DNA of 64,000 bases, from the NCBI GenBank assembly GCA_031261065.1, contig JAISKD010000008.1, positions 140,490 to 204,489 on the forward strand, written 5' to 3'. This document shows positions 44,076 to 53,206 of the stretch, in pieces. Both the position numbers and the translations under genes were made by a program. The DNA is from Mycoplasmataceae bacterium. GTDB taxonomy: Bacteria > Bacillota_I > Bacilli_A > Mycoplasmatales > Mycoplasmoidaceae. Numbering within the stretch: position 1 is the stretch's first letter; each line of letters opens with the position of its first letter. Under the pieces are notes generated by a model that was not told the origin of the DNA, did no database searches, and saw nothing but the letters and a program-made list of their open reading frames with translations.

Positions 44076-45863
44076 ATGGACACCAAAAAAATTAATACAC
44101 AAGAAGTAGATTTATCAAAAATAAATAAACAACAAGCCGTAAAACACAGAAATAAACTATTAGATAAAATAATATTTATTTTTATCTTTGTATTTACAGT
44201 GCTTAGTGCAATCAGAGTTCCTTATGTTGGCTCATATATTGATACACTAGTATTTGAGTTTTTATTTGGGTATGCTAAGTTCATAATTTACGGTTTCTTA
44301 TTGGTATGAAGCTTTATGAAAATATTTAATTTACATTGGGCTACATTCTTTGAAAGAAAAACATTATTATTTGGGGTTTGTATCTTGTCATTAACAATGT
44401 CTGTAGTTTTATCGTGTATTGGGTATGAATTCATTAAAATTAAGAATAATTTTGCTGAAATATTCGCTGATTATTTCGATCACTGAAAGTCTTATTTAAA
44501 TAATACTAATTGATCGCATTATTTCAATCATATCGGTGGTGGTGTTATTGGAACTTCATTATTTGCCCTTTTTGACACATTCAGTTTTGTTCTTATTTTT
44601 ATTGTTGGATTCTTCTTGGTCTCATTTTCTATTGCGCAAATCTTGAACAGACCTTCTTCGAAAGTAATCACATGAATTAAAAGTAAAATTATTTTATCTC
44701 TTGGTGGTTCAATTAAAAGACCAGCAGAGATGGAAGTTCAAAAAGGTGATAAAGACGTACATTACATTTCAAAGAATAGAATTCTTTTAGAATCACGTCT
44801 TTCAACAACTCCACCTATATCTTTAATAGAAGATACAAGTGTAGATAATTTCTTCGAAAACAAGAGATTTATCGAAAAGTTTGAAGTTAAACTTACAGAG
44901 TATTTTTCAGAGAACCATATAAAGGTGAATTTTGATAGCATTTCAGTTATGCCGCTATATTATGAAATCTCATATGAGGCTGATTCTCAAGAAACAATTC
45001 AAACTGTTATTAATATGAAGGATAGAATTGCTGATAAATTCTCAATAAAAGACTATTCTGTTTCATATAAAGGTAATCTTATAACTTTTGAGATTCCTAA
45101 TACAGCACCTTCTAAGGTATCTATGAAGACTATTTTAGAGAATTGTAAGGAAGTTCCTAAATTATCAGCCGTTGCAGGATTAGACAATGCTTCTAAACCC
45201 TTACTAGTCGACTTTCAAAAGACACCTAACATATTAATAATAGGAAACTCTGGTTCTGGTGCAACTATGCTTTTCTCGGAGTTATTATCATCTGCATTAT
45301 TCCTTAACTCTCCAGCTGATATGGAACTTTTACCTATATATGAAAATGAAAGCATATTTGATCTATTTGGAGAGGTTCCACACATGATTAAAGATAAAAA
45401 ACTTGATACAACCAATATTGTTGACTATTTAAGCAATATCTTGGTATATGTCAAGAAGAGAAAAAGCGATGATAACAAAAAGATGCTATTGATCGTCTTC
45501 ACAAATTTTGACAAAGTTATTTCAGAAAATTTTAAAGCTTATTCAATTTTGGCTGAGATTCTATCCGTTTCACAACAATGTAATACTGCTGTAATATTAA
45601 CTGCTTCATCGGTTAATAAGGAATCAACTAACAAGCAAGTATATAAGGAGATTAATTGCATGTTCGTTTTACGTTTATCAACTATAGAGGAATCTCAAAT
45701 AATATTCGAAAGTGAACGTGGTTACCATTTATATGGTAATGGTGATGGATACTTCTTTAATGACGAAGAAGGCGGCAAAACAAGATTCCAAACATGTTAT
45801 ATGAATCAAAGAGAAATTGAAAGCTTGATGAGAACAATTAATACATTCTATACAAACAAATAA
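44076..45863 (+). CDS. Degenerate FtsK/SpoIIIE-like protein, 595 aa
   Basis: Four transmembrane segments occupy residues 30-190, then a soluble domain follows with the FtsK layout: an alpha/beta lead (VEFEVKLTEYFSENHIKVNF-like), VAGLDNASKPLLVDFQKTPN and ILIIGNSGSGATMLFSELLS near 389. The Walker A motif reads GNSGSGAT, missing the Lys of GKS/GKT, and the Walker B region reads LLIVFTNFDKVI without the DE pair. ATPase activity is therefore unlikely. No gamma winged-helix domain is seen. It could be a membrane scaffold for a true FtsK encoded elsewhere. It forms a tight pair with the degenerate RNase J. Confidence 0.75.
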
Positions 45864-45916
45864 TTTTTTGCGATATATTTAATTTCTTTATATAATTTAT
45901 TTTGAAAGGAAACATT

Positions 45917-46000
45917 ATGGCCGCTAAAAAACCCGCTAAAAAGTCAGAAAAGGAAACTTGCACATGTTCATGTTGTAAGTGTTCTGGTAAGAAGAAATAA
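45917..46000 (+). CDS. Cysteine-rich metallothionein-like micropeptide, 27 aa
   Basis: ATG 45917 follows a clear GAAAGGA Shine-Dalgarno site six bases upstream. The product MAAKKPAKKSEKETCTCSCC, then KCSGKKK, has a cluster CTCSCCKC (five Cys in eight residues) flanked by lysines at both ends. Such CxCxCCxC spacing suits binding of zinc, copper or an iron-sulfur cluster, and the charged ends suit nucleic acid binding. It is too short for most gene finders. It stands alone 53 bases after the degenerate FtsK gene. Confidence 0.6.
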   Translation: MAAKKPAKKSEKETCTCSCCKCSGKKK

Positions 46001-46018
46001 AACTAACTATATTATTTA

Positions 46019-46894
46019 TTAGCCTTGGGTATGAGTAAATCAGCCTGAGGTTTTATTTAGCTTATTTTCAACTAAATCTTGATAACTAGTAGCTTGAGTT
46101 GAAGCGAATTTACCATATTTAGTTGTTGATGTTGAGTAATCATTAGCTCAAGCAAGAACAGTGAAAAGGTTATCACCACTGATAGTTACACCATATAAAG
46201 TTTGAATTTCAGCAGCGAAACTTCTAAATTCTTTAGCTTTTTTATCTTGTCTAACATAATCGTCAGTTGAGTGACCAGCTTCTCATTTTTCTTGTTCTTT
46301 AGTTGAAGAAGATGGAGCTTCTGGCACGCTTTGTAATCTTGTATTATCGTAACTGCTTCATTTTTCAAATGGTGTAACGTGTGTTGATATATACCAACCA
46401 TCACCTGCAGATGTATAGTGTGTGTGTCAAACATTCTTATCATTTCATTTTGTGTGTGTAGAATCTCAAGTTGAACTGTAAGAATAATTAGTGTCAAAAA
46501 TATAAGAGAATATACCAACATTAAAATCATAAGCACTATTAATAGCAAGAATTCCGGTAGAAGAATTCGCACTTCCATAAATATCGTCGTTAATAGCACC
46601 TTCAGTATTTAAAAATGAATATTCTTGTGTTGAAGACCAGCTTGTGCTATTGTCATATGCTACAACTAATGCGTAATTTCCGCCGTTAGTTACATTTCCA
46701 CCATATACTAAATCTTTAATTGTTTTGCTAGTACGACCAAGATCAGTGTATTGTGTGTGTGTTTGATAATCCTTACCGTCTAAGTAAATAGGTTTAATAT
46801 CTGACAGGGAAAAACAAGCTGTTGAATTAAACAAAACAAATGAAGCTGGGATTAATAATAATGATGTAGATAGTAATTTAAAATTAACCTTCAT
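46019..46894 (-). CDS. Surface lipoprotein, 291 aa
   Basis: The start MKVNFKLLSTSLLLIPASFV then LFNSTACFS has a clear STAC lipobox with Cys near residue 27. The mature protein is rich in Ser, Thr, Tyr and Trp with several W-T-x-H segments, for example NVWHTHYTSAGDGWYISTH. Six or more TGA Trp codons. TATAAT lies six bases before ATG, so a leaderless transcript is expected although glyQS ends 12 bases upstream. No family recognised. Confidence 0.85.
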
Positions 46895-46906
46895 AATATA
46901 ATTATA

Positions 46907-48277
46907 TTATTTATTAGCAAAATACTCTAAAATTTGTTCTATTTTTATAACTTCTTGCTTCATAGTATCTCTATCTCTAATGGTTACTGTTTTCTTTTCT
47001 ACACTATCGAAGTCAAAGGTAATACAATAAGGAGTACCAATTGCGTCTTGTCTACGGTATCTTTTTCCGATACTTCCTGATACGTCAAAGGCAGCACTAA
47101 TATTCTTATTAATTATTGTGTTAAAGATTTCTCTTGCCTGTTCAGATAACTTTGTTGCTAATGGAAGAACGGCAACTTTATAAGGAGCTAAAACATAAGG
47201 CAATCTAAAAACTTCTCTTGTTTCATCATTTTCAAGATTTTCAACATCATATTTATCGCAGCAAATAGCGTAGAATAATCTGTCGCATCCAACCGATGGT
47301 TCTACAACTTCAGGAACAATTTTTGTACCGTCTGGTTCAACATAGCATAATTCCTTACCAGATTCTTTAGTGTGAGATGATAAATCATGAGTACCTCTGT
47401 GAGCTTGTCCTCAAAGTTCAGAGAAACCATGTGGGAATCTGTAATATATATCAACAGTTCTCTTAGAATAGTGAGATAATTCATCCTTAGGTATTTCTTT
47501 ATCCTTTAAGTTTTCCTTATTCATTTCTAAAACATCAAATAAGAAACTATGAATTTTAGCTTGTCATACATCAAAATCTTTCATTGAATCTTCCGGATAA
47601 GTGAAATACTCAATTTCCATTTGTTCAAACTCTCTAGTTCTGAATATAAAGTTACCTGGTGTAATTTCATTTCTAAATGATTTACCTATTTGACACACAG
47701 AGAATGGTAATTTCATTCTTGTCGTTCTTTGTATTTGCATAAAATCAACGAAGATAGGTTGACAAGTTTCTGGTCTTAGGTATACAGTTGATTCAGCTTC
47801 TTCAGTAACGCCGATAAATGTTTTGAACATTAAGTTAAACTTACGGATTTGTGTTCAATTCTCTTTACCACATGCAGGACACTTTATATGGTGGTCTGCT
47901 ATTGTTTTTTCTAATACTTCAAATGAAGATGCTTCACTTACGTTAGCATCTGGTGCAAATTCTTCAATTAGTTTATCAGCTCTAAATCTTTGTTTACATT
48001 CTTTACAATCTATTAATGGATCAGAAAAGTTAGCTAAATGTCCTGAAGCTTTATAAACTCTAGGATTATCGATAATTGCTGAATCTAGACCACATGCATT
48101 AGGTGATTTAGTTACAAATTCTCTTCATCAAACTTGTTTAATGTTGTTTTTAAGTAATACACCTAATGGACCGTAGTCTCAAGCATTAGCTAGTCCACCA
48201 TATATTTCAGAATTAGGAAATACAAATCCGTAAGTTTTTAGAAAATTAACGATTGTCTCCTGCTTTAAATCTTTCAT
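46907..48277 (-). CDS. glyQS: Glycyl-tRNA synthetase, dimeric type, 456 aa
   Basis: The N-terminus [23 protein letters not shown] is typical; a zinc site (CKECKQ and CPACGKE) follows. Class II motif 2 appears as [27 protein letters not shown] and motif 3 as [13 protein letters not shown]. The C-terminal anticodon domain starts at [11 protein letters not shown] and ends with [12 protein letters not shown]. It charges tRNA-Gly. The ATG at 48277 is divergent from the membrane protein gene, with a shared AT-rich promoter between them. Several TGA Trp codons. Confidence 0.97.
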
Positions 48278-48302
48278 ACGCAATAATATAATAATATTAT
48301 AC
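48278..48302. promoter_or_regulatory. Divergent promoter between glyQS and a membrane protein gene
   Basis: The 25 bases ACGCAATAATATAATAATAT followed by TATAC contain TATAAT facing right (ten bases before ATG 48303) and ATTATA, i.e. TATAAT facing left. No room remains for a leader on the forward side. This repeats the arrangement at 16025-16038. Confidence 0.5.
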
Positions 48303-49259
48303 ATGATGATATTAACTAAAGCGGAGATTCAACAAGAATTGTTGATCTACGGCAAGAATATTAAGAAGAATATGGTCGCTGAAGTAGCCATGGTAACCAT
48401 CACTGTTTTATTATTATTTTCAAGTGTTTTATTACTTTGTTTAATAGCAGCTGAGAACGTTCCAGAAAACTATTATATTGGAGTTGCTGCTATCTTAGGC
48501 TTCTTTATAATGGTCTTAACTATTCTTTCTATCTTTTGGTATGTAAAACAACATAAAGATGCACAAATTCATATGCCTATCGTTCCAAAACAAATGGCAA
48601 TAGACATATCAGCAACATTAATAAATCTTTTTAATTATCTTTGTGCTATATTTGCAGTATTCTTACCTCAAATGATTCATCATTTTAGATATGAGGATGC
48701 TGAATTGGTTGTTTTCACTATTCAATCTTCTTTGATTTTCTTCTTCTGAGGTGTGCTTTATCCAATTGCAGCATCCATGGTAAGAAAGCATGATGAAGTA
48801 GCTGCATTACGTTTTATGCATTATGATGTAAACGAAGTTAAGAAATATCTAGCTTATCTTAAGAAGGTTTACAACATAAGAAGAAAGAGATTTGATAAAG
48901 AATTACCTATTCAACTTGCTAAACACTCACAAAAATTTATAGAAAAACAAAAAGATAATCCAAGATGACAGCCAATAGGAAATAAGAAGTTTAGTTTTGA
49001 TACACGTCGTGCATTCAGAGACGTAGAATCAAAAAAATATACAAATGAATATTTCTTGTTTAAATTCATTATTTTTTGCGACCTATTCGAATACATCTAT
49101 AAAAACATACCTATGGATAATCACGAATTTTATTTAAACTTATTTATACGAAGTAAAAATAAAAAGGTTGCTCATAAATTTTATAAGCATGTAAATAGAC
49201 ACATAAAAAAATTAAAAAAGGGTATTGCCAATAAGGCGAAGAAGCAACGTGCTTTATAA
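48303..49259 (+). CDS. Four-helix membrane protein with basic tail, 318 aa
   Basis: Hydrophobic segments: VAMVTITVLLLFSSVLLLCL, IGVAAILGFFIMVLTILSIF, LFNYLCAIFAVFLPQM and SSLIFFFWGVLYPIAA. After them comes a 160-residue cytoplasmic part with many Lys/Arg, ending in HKFYKHVNRHIKKLKKGIAN and more basic residues. The tail could bind RNA, ribosomes or lipid heads. No family recognised. Two TGA Trp codons. A Bax inhibitor-like gene follows. Confidence 0.75.
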
Positions 49260-49277
49260 TTTTTATATAATATAAAT

Positions 49278-50054
49278 ATGTTAACTAATTCAGCGGTTAA
49301 AGGCCGTGTTTTAAGAAAATCTCAGCAAACATTATTAACAAGGTCGCTTATTGTAGCGGGCATATCTTTCTTGCTGATATTTGCCTTCTCCTTTGGCTTT
49401 TATAAGATATTAGATAGTATTGGAATTGAGAAGTCAAGTGAAATCGTAAATGTAATGTATATTTTTAGTATTCTTCTAATAATTGGTTCTATGTTTATGT
49501 CAATGTACATTTGGACTAGAATACAGAAAGTTTCTAAATATACAATTATTTCTTGTATTGTTGCCTACGGAATTGCTGAAGGTATTGCATTTGGAGTATT
49601 ATTCTATGCAATTGGTTTAACAGTTGGAACTGAATCAGAAATCTTATCATTTGGCGATCTTGCATACTGTTTCTTATTTGCTGGATCTGTCTTTGTGATA
49701 GCCGGTTTAGTAGGAATGGCTCTTACTGCAAAAACAACATTTACATTAGGAAAGTTCATAATGGTTATGTCATTAATTATGTTGCTTATGTTTCCAGTTA
49801 TGTTAATTATGTATTTGTGTGGAGCTACAATGGGTAATGGAATAATATATGCAATATATGCTGCAATGGGCTTATTATTCATTGGATATATCGCATATGA
49901 CTTCTCAGTAATTAGCAAAATGTCTGAATTTGATTTATTTTCAGATGATAAAGTTAAGCTTAACCTTACACTTATGTTTGGTTTTAAACTTTTAATTGAT
50001 TTTGTTGGTTTATTGTGAATTGTTATTAGATTAGCAATGCTTTCTCGTAGATAA
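49278..50054 (+). CDS. Bax inhibitor-1/YccA-like membrane protein, 258 aa
   Basis: Seven hydrophobic segments. The conserved middle YGIAEGIAFGVLFYAIG (GxxxG-like helices) and the last helices with GFKLLIDFVGLLWIVIRL plus IAYDFSVI are typical of the BI-1/YccA family, in which a pair of Asp residues in the last helices forms a pH-sensitive calcium leak pore. TATAAT lies six bases before ATG, giving a leaderless transcript. Bacterial homologues interact with FtsH; the role here is not known. Confidence 0.85.
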
Positions 50055-50095
50055 AATAAGTAAAACGACTTTTTTTCGGATATTGTATTATTGGG

Positions 50096-50467
50096 ATGAC
50101 CAATAAAATAAAATACGGAATCTTTGGTTTTTTATGTGCATTAGTAATGTGTTTGCTTTTTACATGCACGGTCAAAGTTGAAAAGATTGAACCGGCAAGC
50201 GTGGTAGTCAAGGATATAAACAATACATTAATTGTCGTTGATAACAAGACTAAGAAATATATTGAATCACATTCTAAGAAAGCCGAGCTAAGACTTGATA
50301 ACAAAAAAATAAGTGTTGGACTACATTTCTTATACTCAGAAGATAATGGATATTTCTACCAATGTTATTTTAATGAATATGTTGATTTACAGGTTGGTAT
50401 TTTCCCATCAAACATTAAACTAGATTCAGAGTTGCTATTAAATTGTATTTTTGACAAATTTATTTAA
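50096..50467 (+). CDS. Membrane-anchored small protein, 123 aa
   Basis: MTNKIKYGIFGFLCALVMCL then LFTCTVKVEKI is one membrane helix close to the N-terminus with a cytoplasmic start. The outside domain has strands IEPASVVVKDINNTLIVVDN and a charged loop, resembling the periplasmic stalk of HlyD-like proteins in miniature, but no family is claimed. Its last eight bases overlap the end of the converging nfu gene. Confidence 0.7.
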   Translation: MTNKIKYGIFGFLCALVMCLLFTCTVKVEKIEPASVVVKDINNTLIVVDNKTKKYIESHSKKAELRLDNKKISVGLHFLYSEDNGYFYQCYFNEYVDLQVGIFPSNIKLDSELLLNCIFDKFI

Positions 50468-50696
50468 CAAAAACAACATCCTTTATTTCTTTAAAGTCGT
50501 TCATCAACACTTCTTTAACTCCATCATCGAATGTTTGATCAATAAAAGGGCAATCTACACATGCTCCTAAAATTTTAATAGTCAGAATACCTTTATCATA
50601 ACTTACGAACTCTAAATCTCCACCATCATTCTGAATGAATATTCTTAATCGTTCAATAGTTTCTTTTATTTTTTCTTCTACGCTGTTCTTACCCAT
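50460..50696 (-). CDS. nfu: NifU-like iron-sulfur scaffold, 78 aa
   Basis: IKETIERLRIFIQNDGGDLE then FVSYDKGILTIKILGACVDC carries the NifU C-terminal domain with its CxxC motif (GACVDCPF). These proteins carry Fe-S clusters to target enzymes. It starts four bases after the DUF2130-like gene ends, so the two probably share a transcript. It converges with the small membrane protein gene with an eight-base overlap of stops. Confidence 0.92.
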   Translation of the reverse strand: MGKNSVEEKIKETIERLRIFIQNDGGDLEFVSYDKGILTIKILGACVDCPFIDQTFDDGVKEVLMNDFKEIKDVVFVK

Positions 50697-50700
50697 ATAT

Positions 50701-51945
50701 TTATTCGTTGCCTTGGTTTTTTATTTCTTCAAGGATAGAAGGAGAGTTTTTAGCAAGTTTTTTAATGTTCACCGATTCGAGTTTATCGTTCGCTAATCTA
50801 AGGTTGCGATCAGCTCCTAATAAATTTTCCTTTATTTTCTGCAAGCCAGTTATTTGTTTGTCTATTCCTTCAATAGCTTCAGTAAATTTTGTATTTGCCA
50901 ATGTATAGTTTCTCCCGAAATTATTCTTAAAATCACCAAATGCTTGATCAAACGAAGCTACATCTACATTCCTATCCTTAATTAGAGCAATCTCTTTTTT
51001 TAATTCTAAATTCTTGGCAATTCCAAGTCTTAAAAAGTTAATTATTTCTAAGAAACATTGTGGTCTGATAACGAACATTTTTTCATACTCGTACACATTA
51101 GTTATCCCCATATATAAATCATTTTCCTTCTCCAATAAAGATACAAGAACGGCGAATTCACACTTTTTTTCATTTCTATCTTTATCAAGTTCTTTAAAGA
51201 AATCTTTGTTTTTCTTCTTAGTCGCAGTTGTGTCATGTTCGTTTTTCATTTCAAACATTATTGACAATGCCTCAATTCCATCTACGATTTCTCTATAAAT
51301 GTAATCACCTTTAGATCCAGATGAAGAATCATTATCTTTGCCAAATACGGCGCCAGGAAACATAATTCTTCCTTTCTTTTCAAACTCTATCTCACAATGC
51401 TGTTCTAATGATTCTCCGATCATTTTTGTTGATTGACCAAATCTCATGTCTCTTAAAAGAGATATCTCTGTGTCTTTGCTTTTTAAAGCTTCACTATGTG
51501 AAAGCTTTAAATTAGCTTCTGCAACTTTAGCGTTTTCAGCAACACTCTTTATATCGTTTTCTAATTTAGATATTTTATTATCAGCATCATGAATTTTAGC
51601 TTGTAACTCTTTTTCTTTTTCTAAGACAGCTTTATCTTTAGAGCTTTCATGTTTTTGTATTTCTTGCTCTAATTTGTTAATTTTATCTTGTAATTCTGCT
51701 TTGGCTTTAAGAGCGGCTACTTCAGACGCTTGTAAAAGTTCTTTGCCATGTTCTGCTTTCAATTGCGCAGTCAAAACTTCAATTTCTTTTTGTTTTTCTT
51801 TAGCCGTCTTATCAGAGATTCTTTCTTGTATATCATCAAGGTTCAATTGAGATATAGCAGAGAGATCAATCTGATCGCCGGCATGAGCATCATGTTTTAA
51901 CTCAATTGTCTTTGTATCTACAACTTTAAAATCTTTTATTATCAT
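50701..51945 (-). CDS. DUF2130-like coiled-coil protein, 414 aa
   Basis: The N-terminal 170 residues are a long coiled coil (KEKQKEIEVLTAQLKAEHGK onward, KLEQEIQKHE, EKEKELQAKI). The second half has the block LRDMRFGQSTKMIGESLEQH, CEIEF, then GDYIYREI and ALSIMFEMKNEHDTTATKKK, which fits the DUF2130 family, whose core carries a PD-(D/E)XK-like pattern (SIMFEMKN would be ExK). Function unknown in general. It lies between a secreted protein gene and nfu, all co-oriented with gaps of 12 and 4 bases. Confidence 0.8.
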   Translation of the reverse strand: MIIKDFKVVDTKTIELKHDAHAGDQIDLSAISQLNLDDIQERISDKTAKEKQKEIEVLTAQLKAEHGKELLQASEVAALKAKAELQDKINKLEQEIQKHESSKDKAVLEKEKELQAKIHDADNKISKLENDIKSVAENAKVAEANLKLSHSEALKSKDTEISLLRDMRFGQSTKMIGESLEQHCEIEFEKKGRIMFPGAVFGKDNDSSSGSKGDYIYREIVDGIEALSIMFEMKNEHDTTATKKKNKDFFKELDKDRNEKKCEFAVLVSLLEKENDLYMGITNVYEYEKMFVIRPQCFLEIINFLRLGIAKNLELKKEIALIKDRNVDVASFDQAFGDFKNNFGRNYTLANTKFTEAIEGIDKQITGLQKIKENLLGADRNLRLANDKLESVNIKKLAKNSPSILEEIKNQGNE

Positions 51946-51957
51946 TGTTATTTGTTA

Positions 51958-52302
51958 TTAAAAAATTGGAAGTAAATCAACTAAGAATCTATATGGAACG
52001 TCATTTAAATCAAATCCAATGTAAACTTTTTGTTCTGTATAAGTTATTTGTCCATCTAAAGTTAAACCTAATCTAGTATGTTCAATACCTACCATTTGAG
52101 GACTTTCACTATATCAATTAGTAAAATTTGTCATCTTATTACCATCTTGGTCAAAAGCATTAAGTTGTTGTCCAAGTTTACATGATTGTAATTCAATGGT
52201 GTTTGAAAGAACGATTTGATTGTTCCAGTGAAACTCAGGAACCTGAGTTGCAGCAGATGGAGCTATTGAGCTTAATATTAACATTCCTATAAAACTTTTC
52301 AT
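51958..52302 (-). CDS. Secreted protein, 114 aa
   Basis: MKSFIGMLILSSIAPSAATQ VPEF has a short signal peptide with a likely cut after ATQ or SAA and no lipobox Cys at that place. The mature part (HWNNQIVLSNTIELQSCKLG onward) is beta-rich and ends in VPYRFLVDLLPIF. One TGA Trp codon. TATAAT lies six bases before ATG, so it probably starts the transcript that also carries the DUF2130-like gene and nfu. No family recognised. Confidence 0.75.
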
Positions 52303-52375
52303 ATTAATATTATATATTAATATGCTAATTTTCGGTGGAAAATGCTTCTAGTTTTAGCTTCACTTTTAATGAATA

Positions 52376-53092
52376 TTAATCGTTATCGTTAAAGTGGTAT
52401 GCTTCAGTTCCACATGTTATATCACATGCTGTAACGGTAGGTTCCTCATCACCGATATTAGCTCCCTCAGTTATCACCCCATCCAGTTTATAATGAAAAG
52501 AAACAAGGTAATAATTATCGGCATGGGGTGAAAGATAATCGCTGTCATATAGTGACCCGTGAGAATATTTTTCATGGATATCTATTTCTTCATCACCTGA
52601 AAAATCAATAAGATATGGTTGACCTTCAGAATCCGTTGGTACAAACCATGAGGTGAAACCAAGTATTAATGATGCTAGTACTCAATATGCATCCAAACCA
52701 TCATCTTTTGATAATGACTCTAGTGCAATAACATCATCTTCTTTTACTAGATGTATTGTAGTTTGGTCATAATGGTATGTAGTTACTCCTTCATCGATCT
52801 TAGATTCCATATCACATGAAAATTCATGGTTTAAACTCATATTAAAATATAAATCATCTTCACCTTGATAATCGAAAGTTCTCGAATTTTCATCATATTG
52901 TATCTTTGGGTTGTTCTTTACAAAAGTAGCAGCTTCACCCGAGGTATAAGAATCAACAGAACCGTTGTATTGTAATTTACCAGGAAGTGCAGCGCCACTT
53001 CCTTTACTACAAGATACAAGGTTAGAGATACACGCACCAGCTATAATAGCTACACTTGTGAATGCTAATGATAAGATAATTTTTGACTTCAT
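52376..53092 (-). CDS. Surface lipoprotein, 238 aa
   Basis: MKSKIILSLAFTSVAIIAGA then CISNLVSCSKGSGA has a typical hydrophobic signal and LVSC lipobox, Cys near residue 28. The mature part is acidic (ENSRTFDYQGEDDLYFNMSL) with repeated Tyr and Asp and two late cysteines (DITCGTE). TATAAT lies exactly six bases before ATG. No family recognised. Confidence 0.85.
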
Positions 53093-53206
53093 ATAATTAT
53101 TATAAACTTATTCATAAATAATAGGTCATAATATGACCTTAACACTATTAGAACCAGAACCATTTCATATGAGATTATGATAGAATGGTTAAGTACCTAA
53201 TTGCAT

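Noticed and set aside
48240..48302. T-box riboswitch before glyQS
   Set aside because: Only 25 bases separate glyQS from the divergent gene, with no room for or sign of a T-box.
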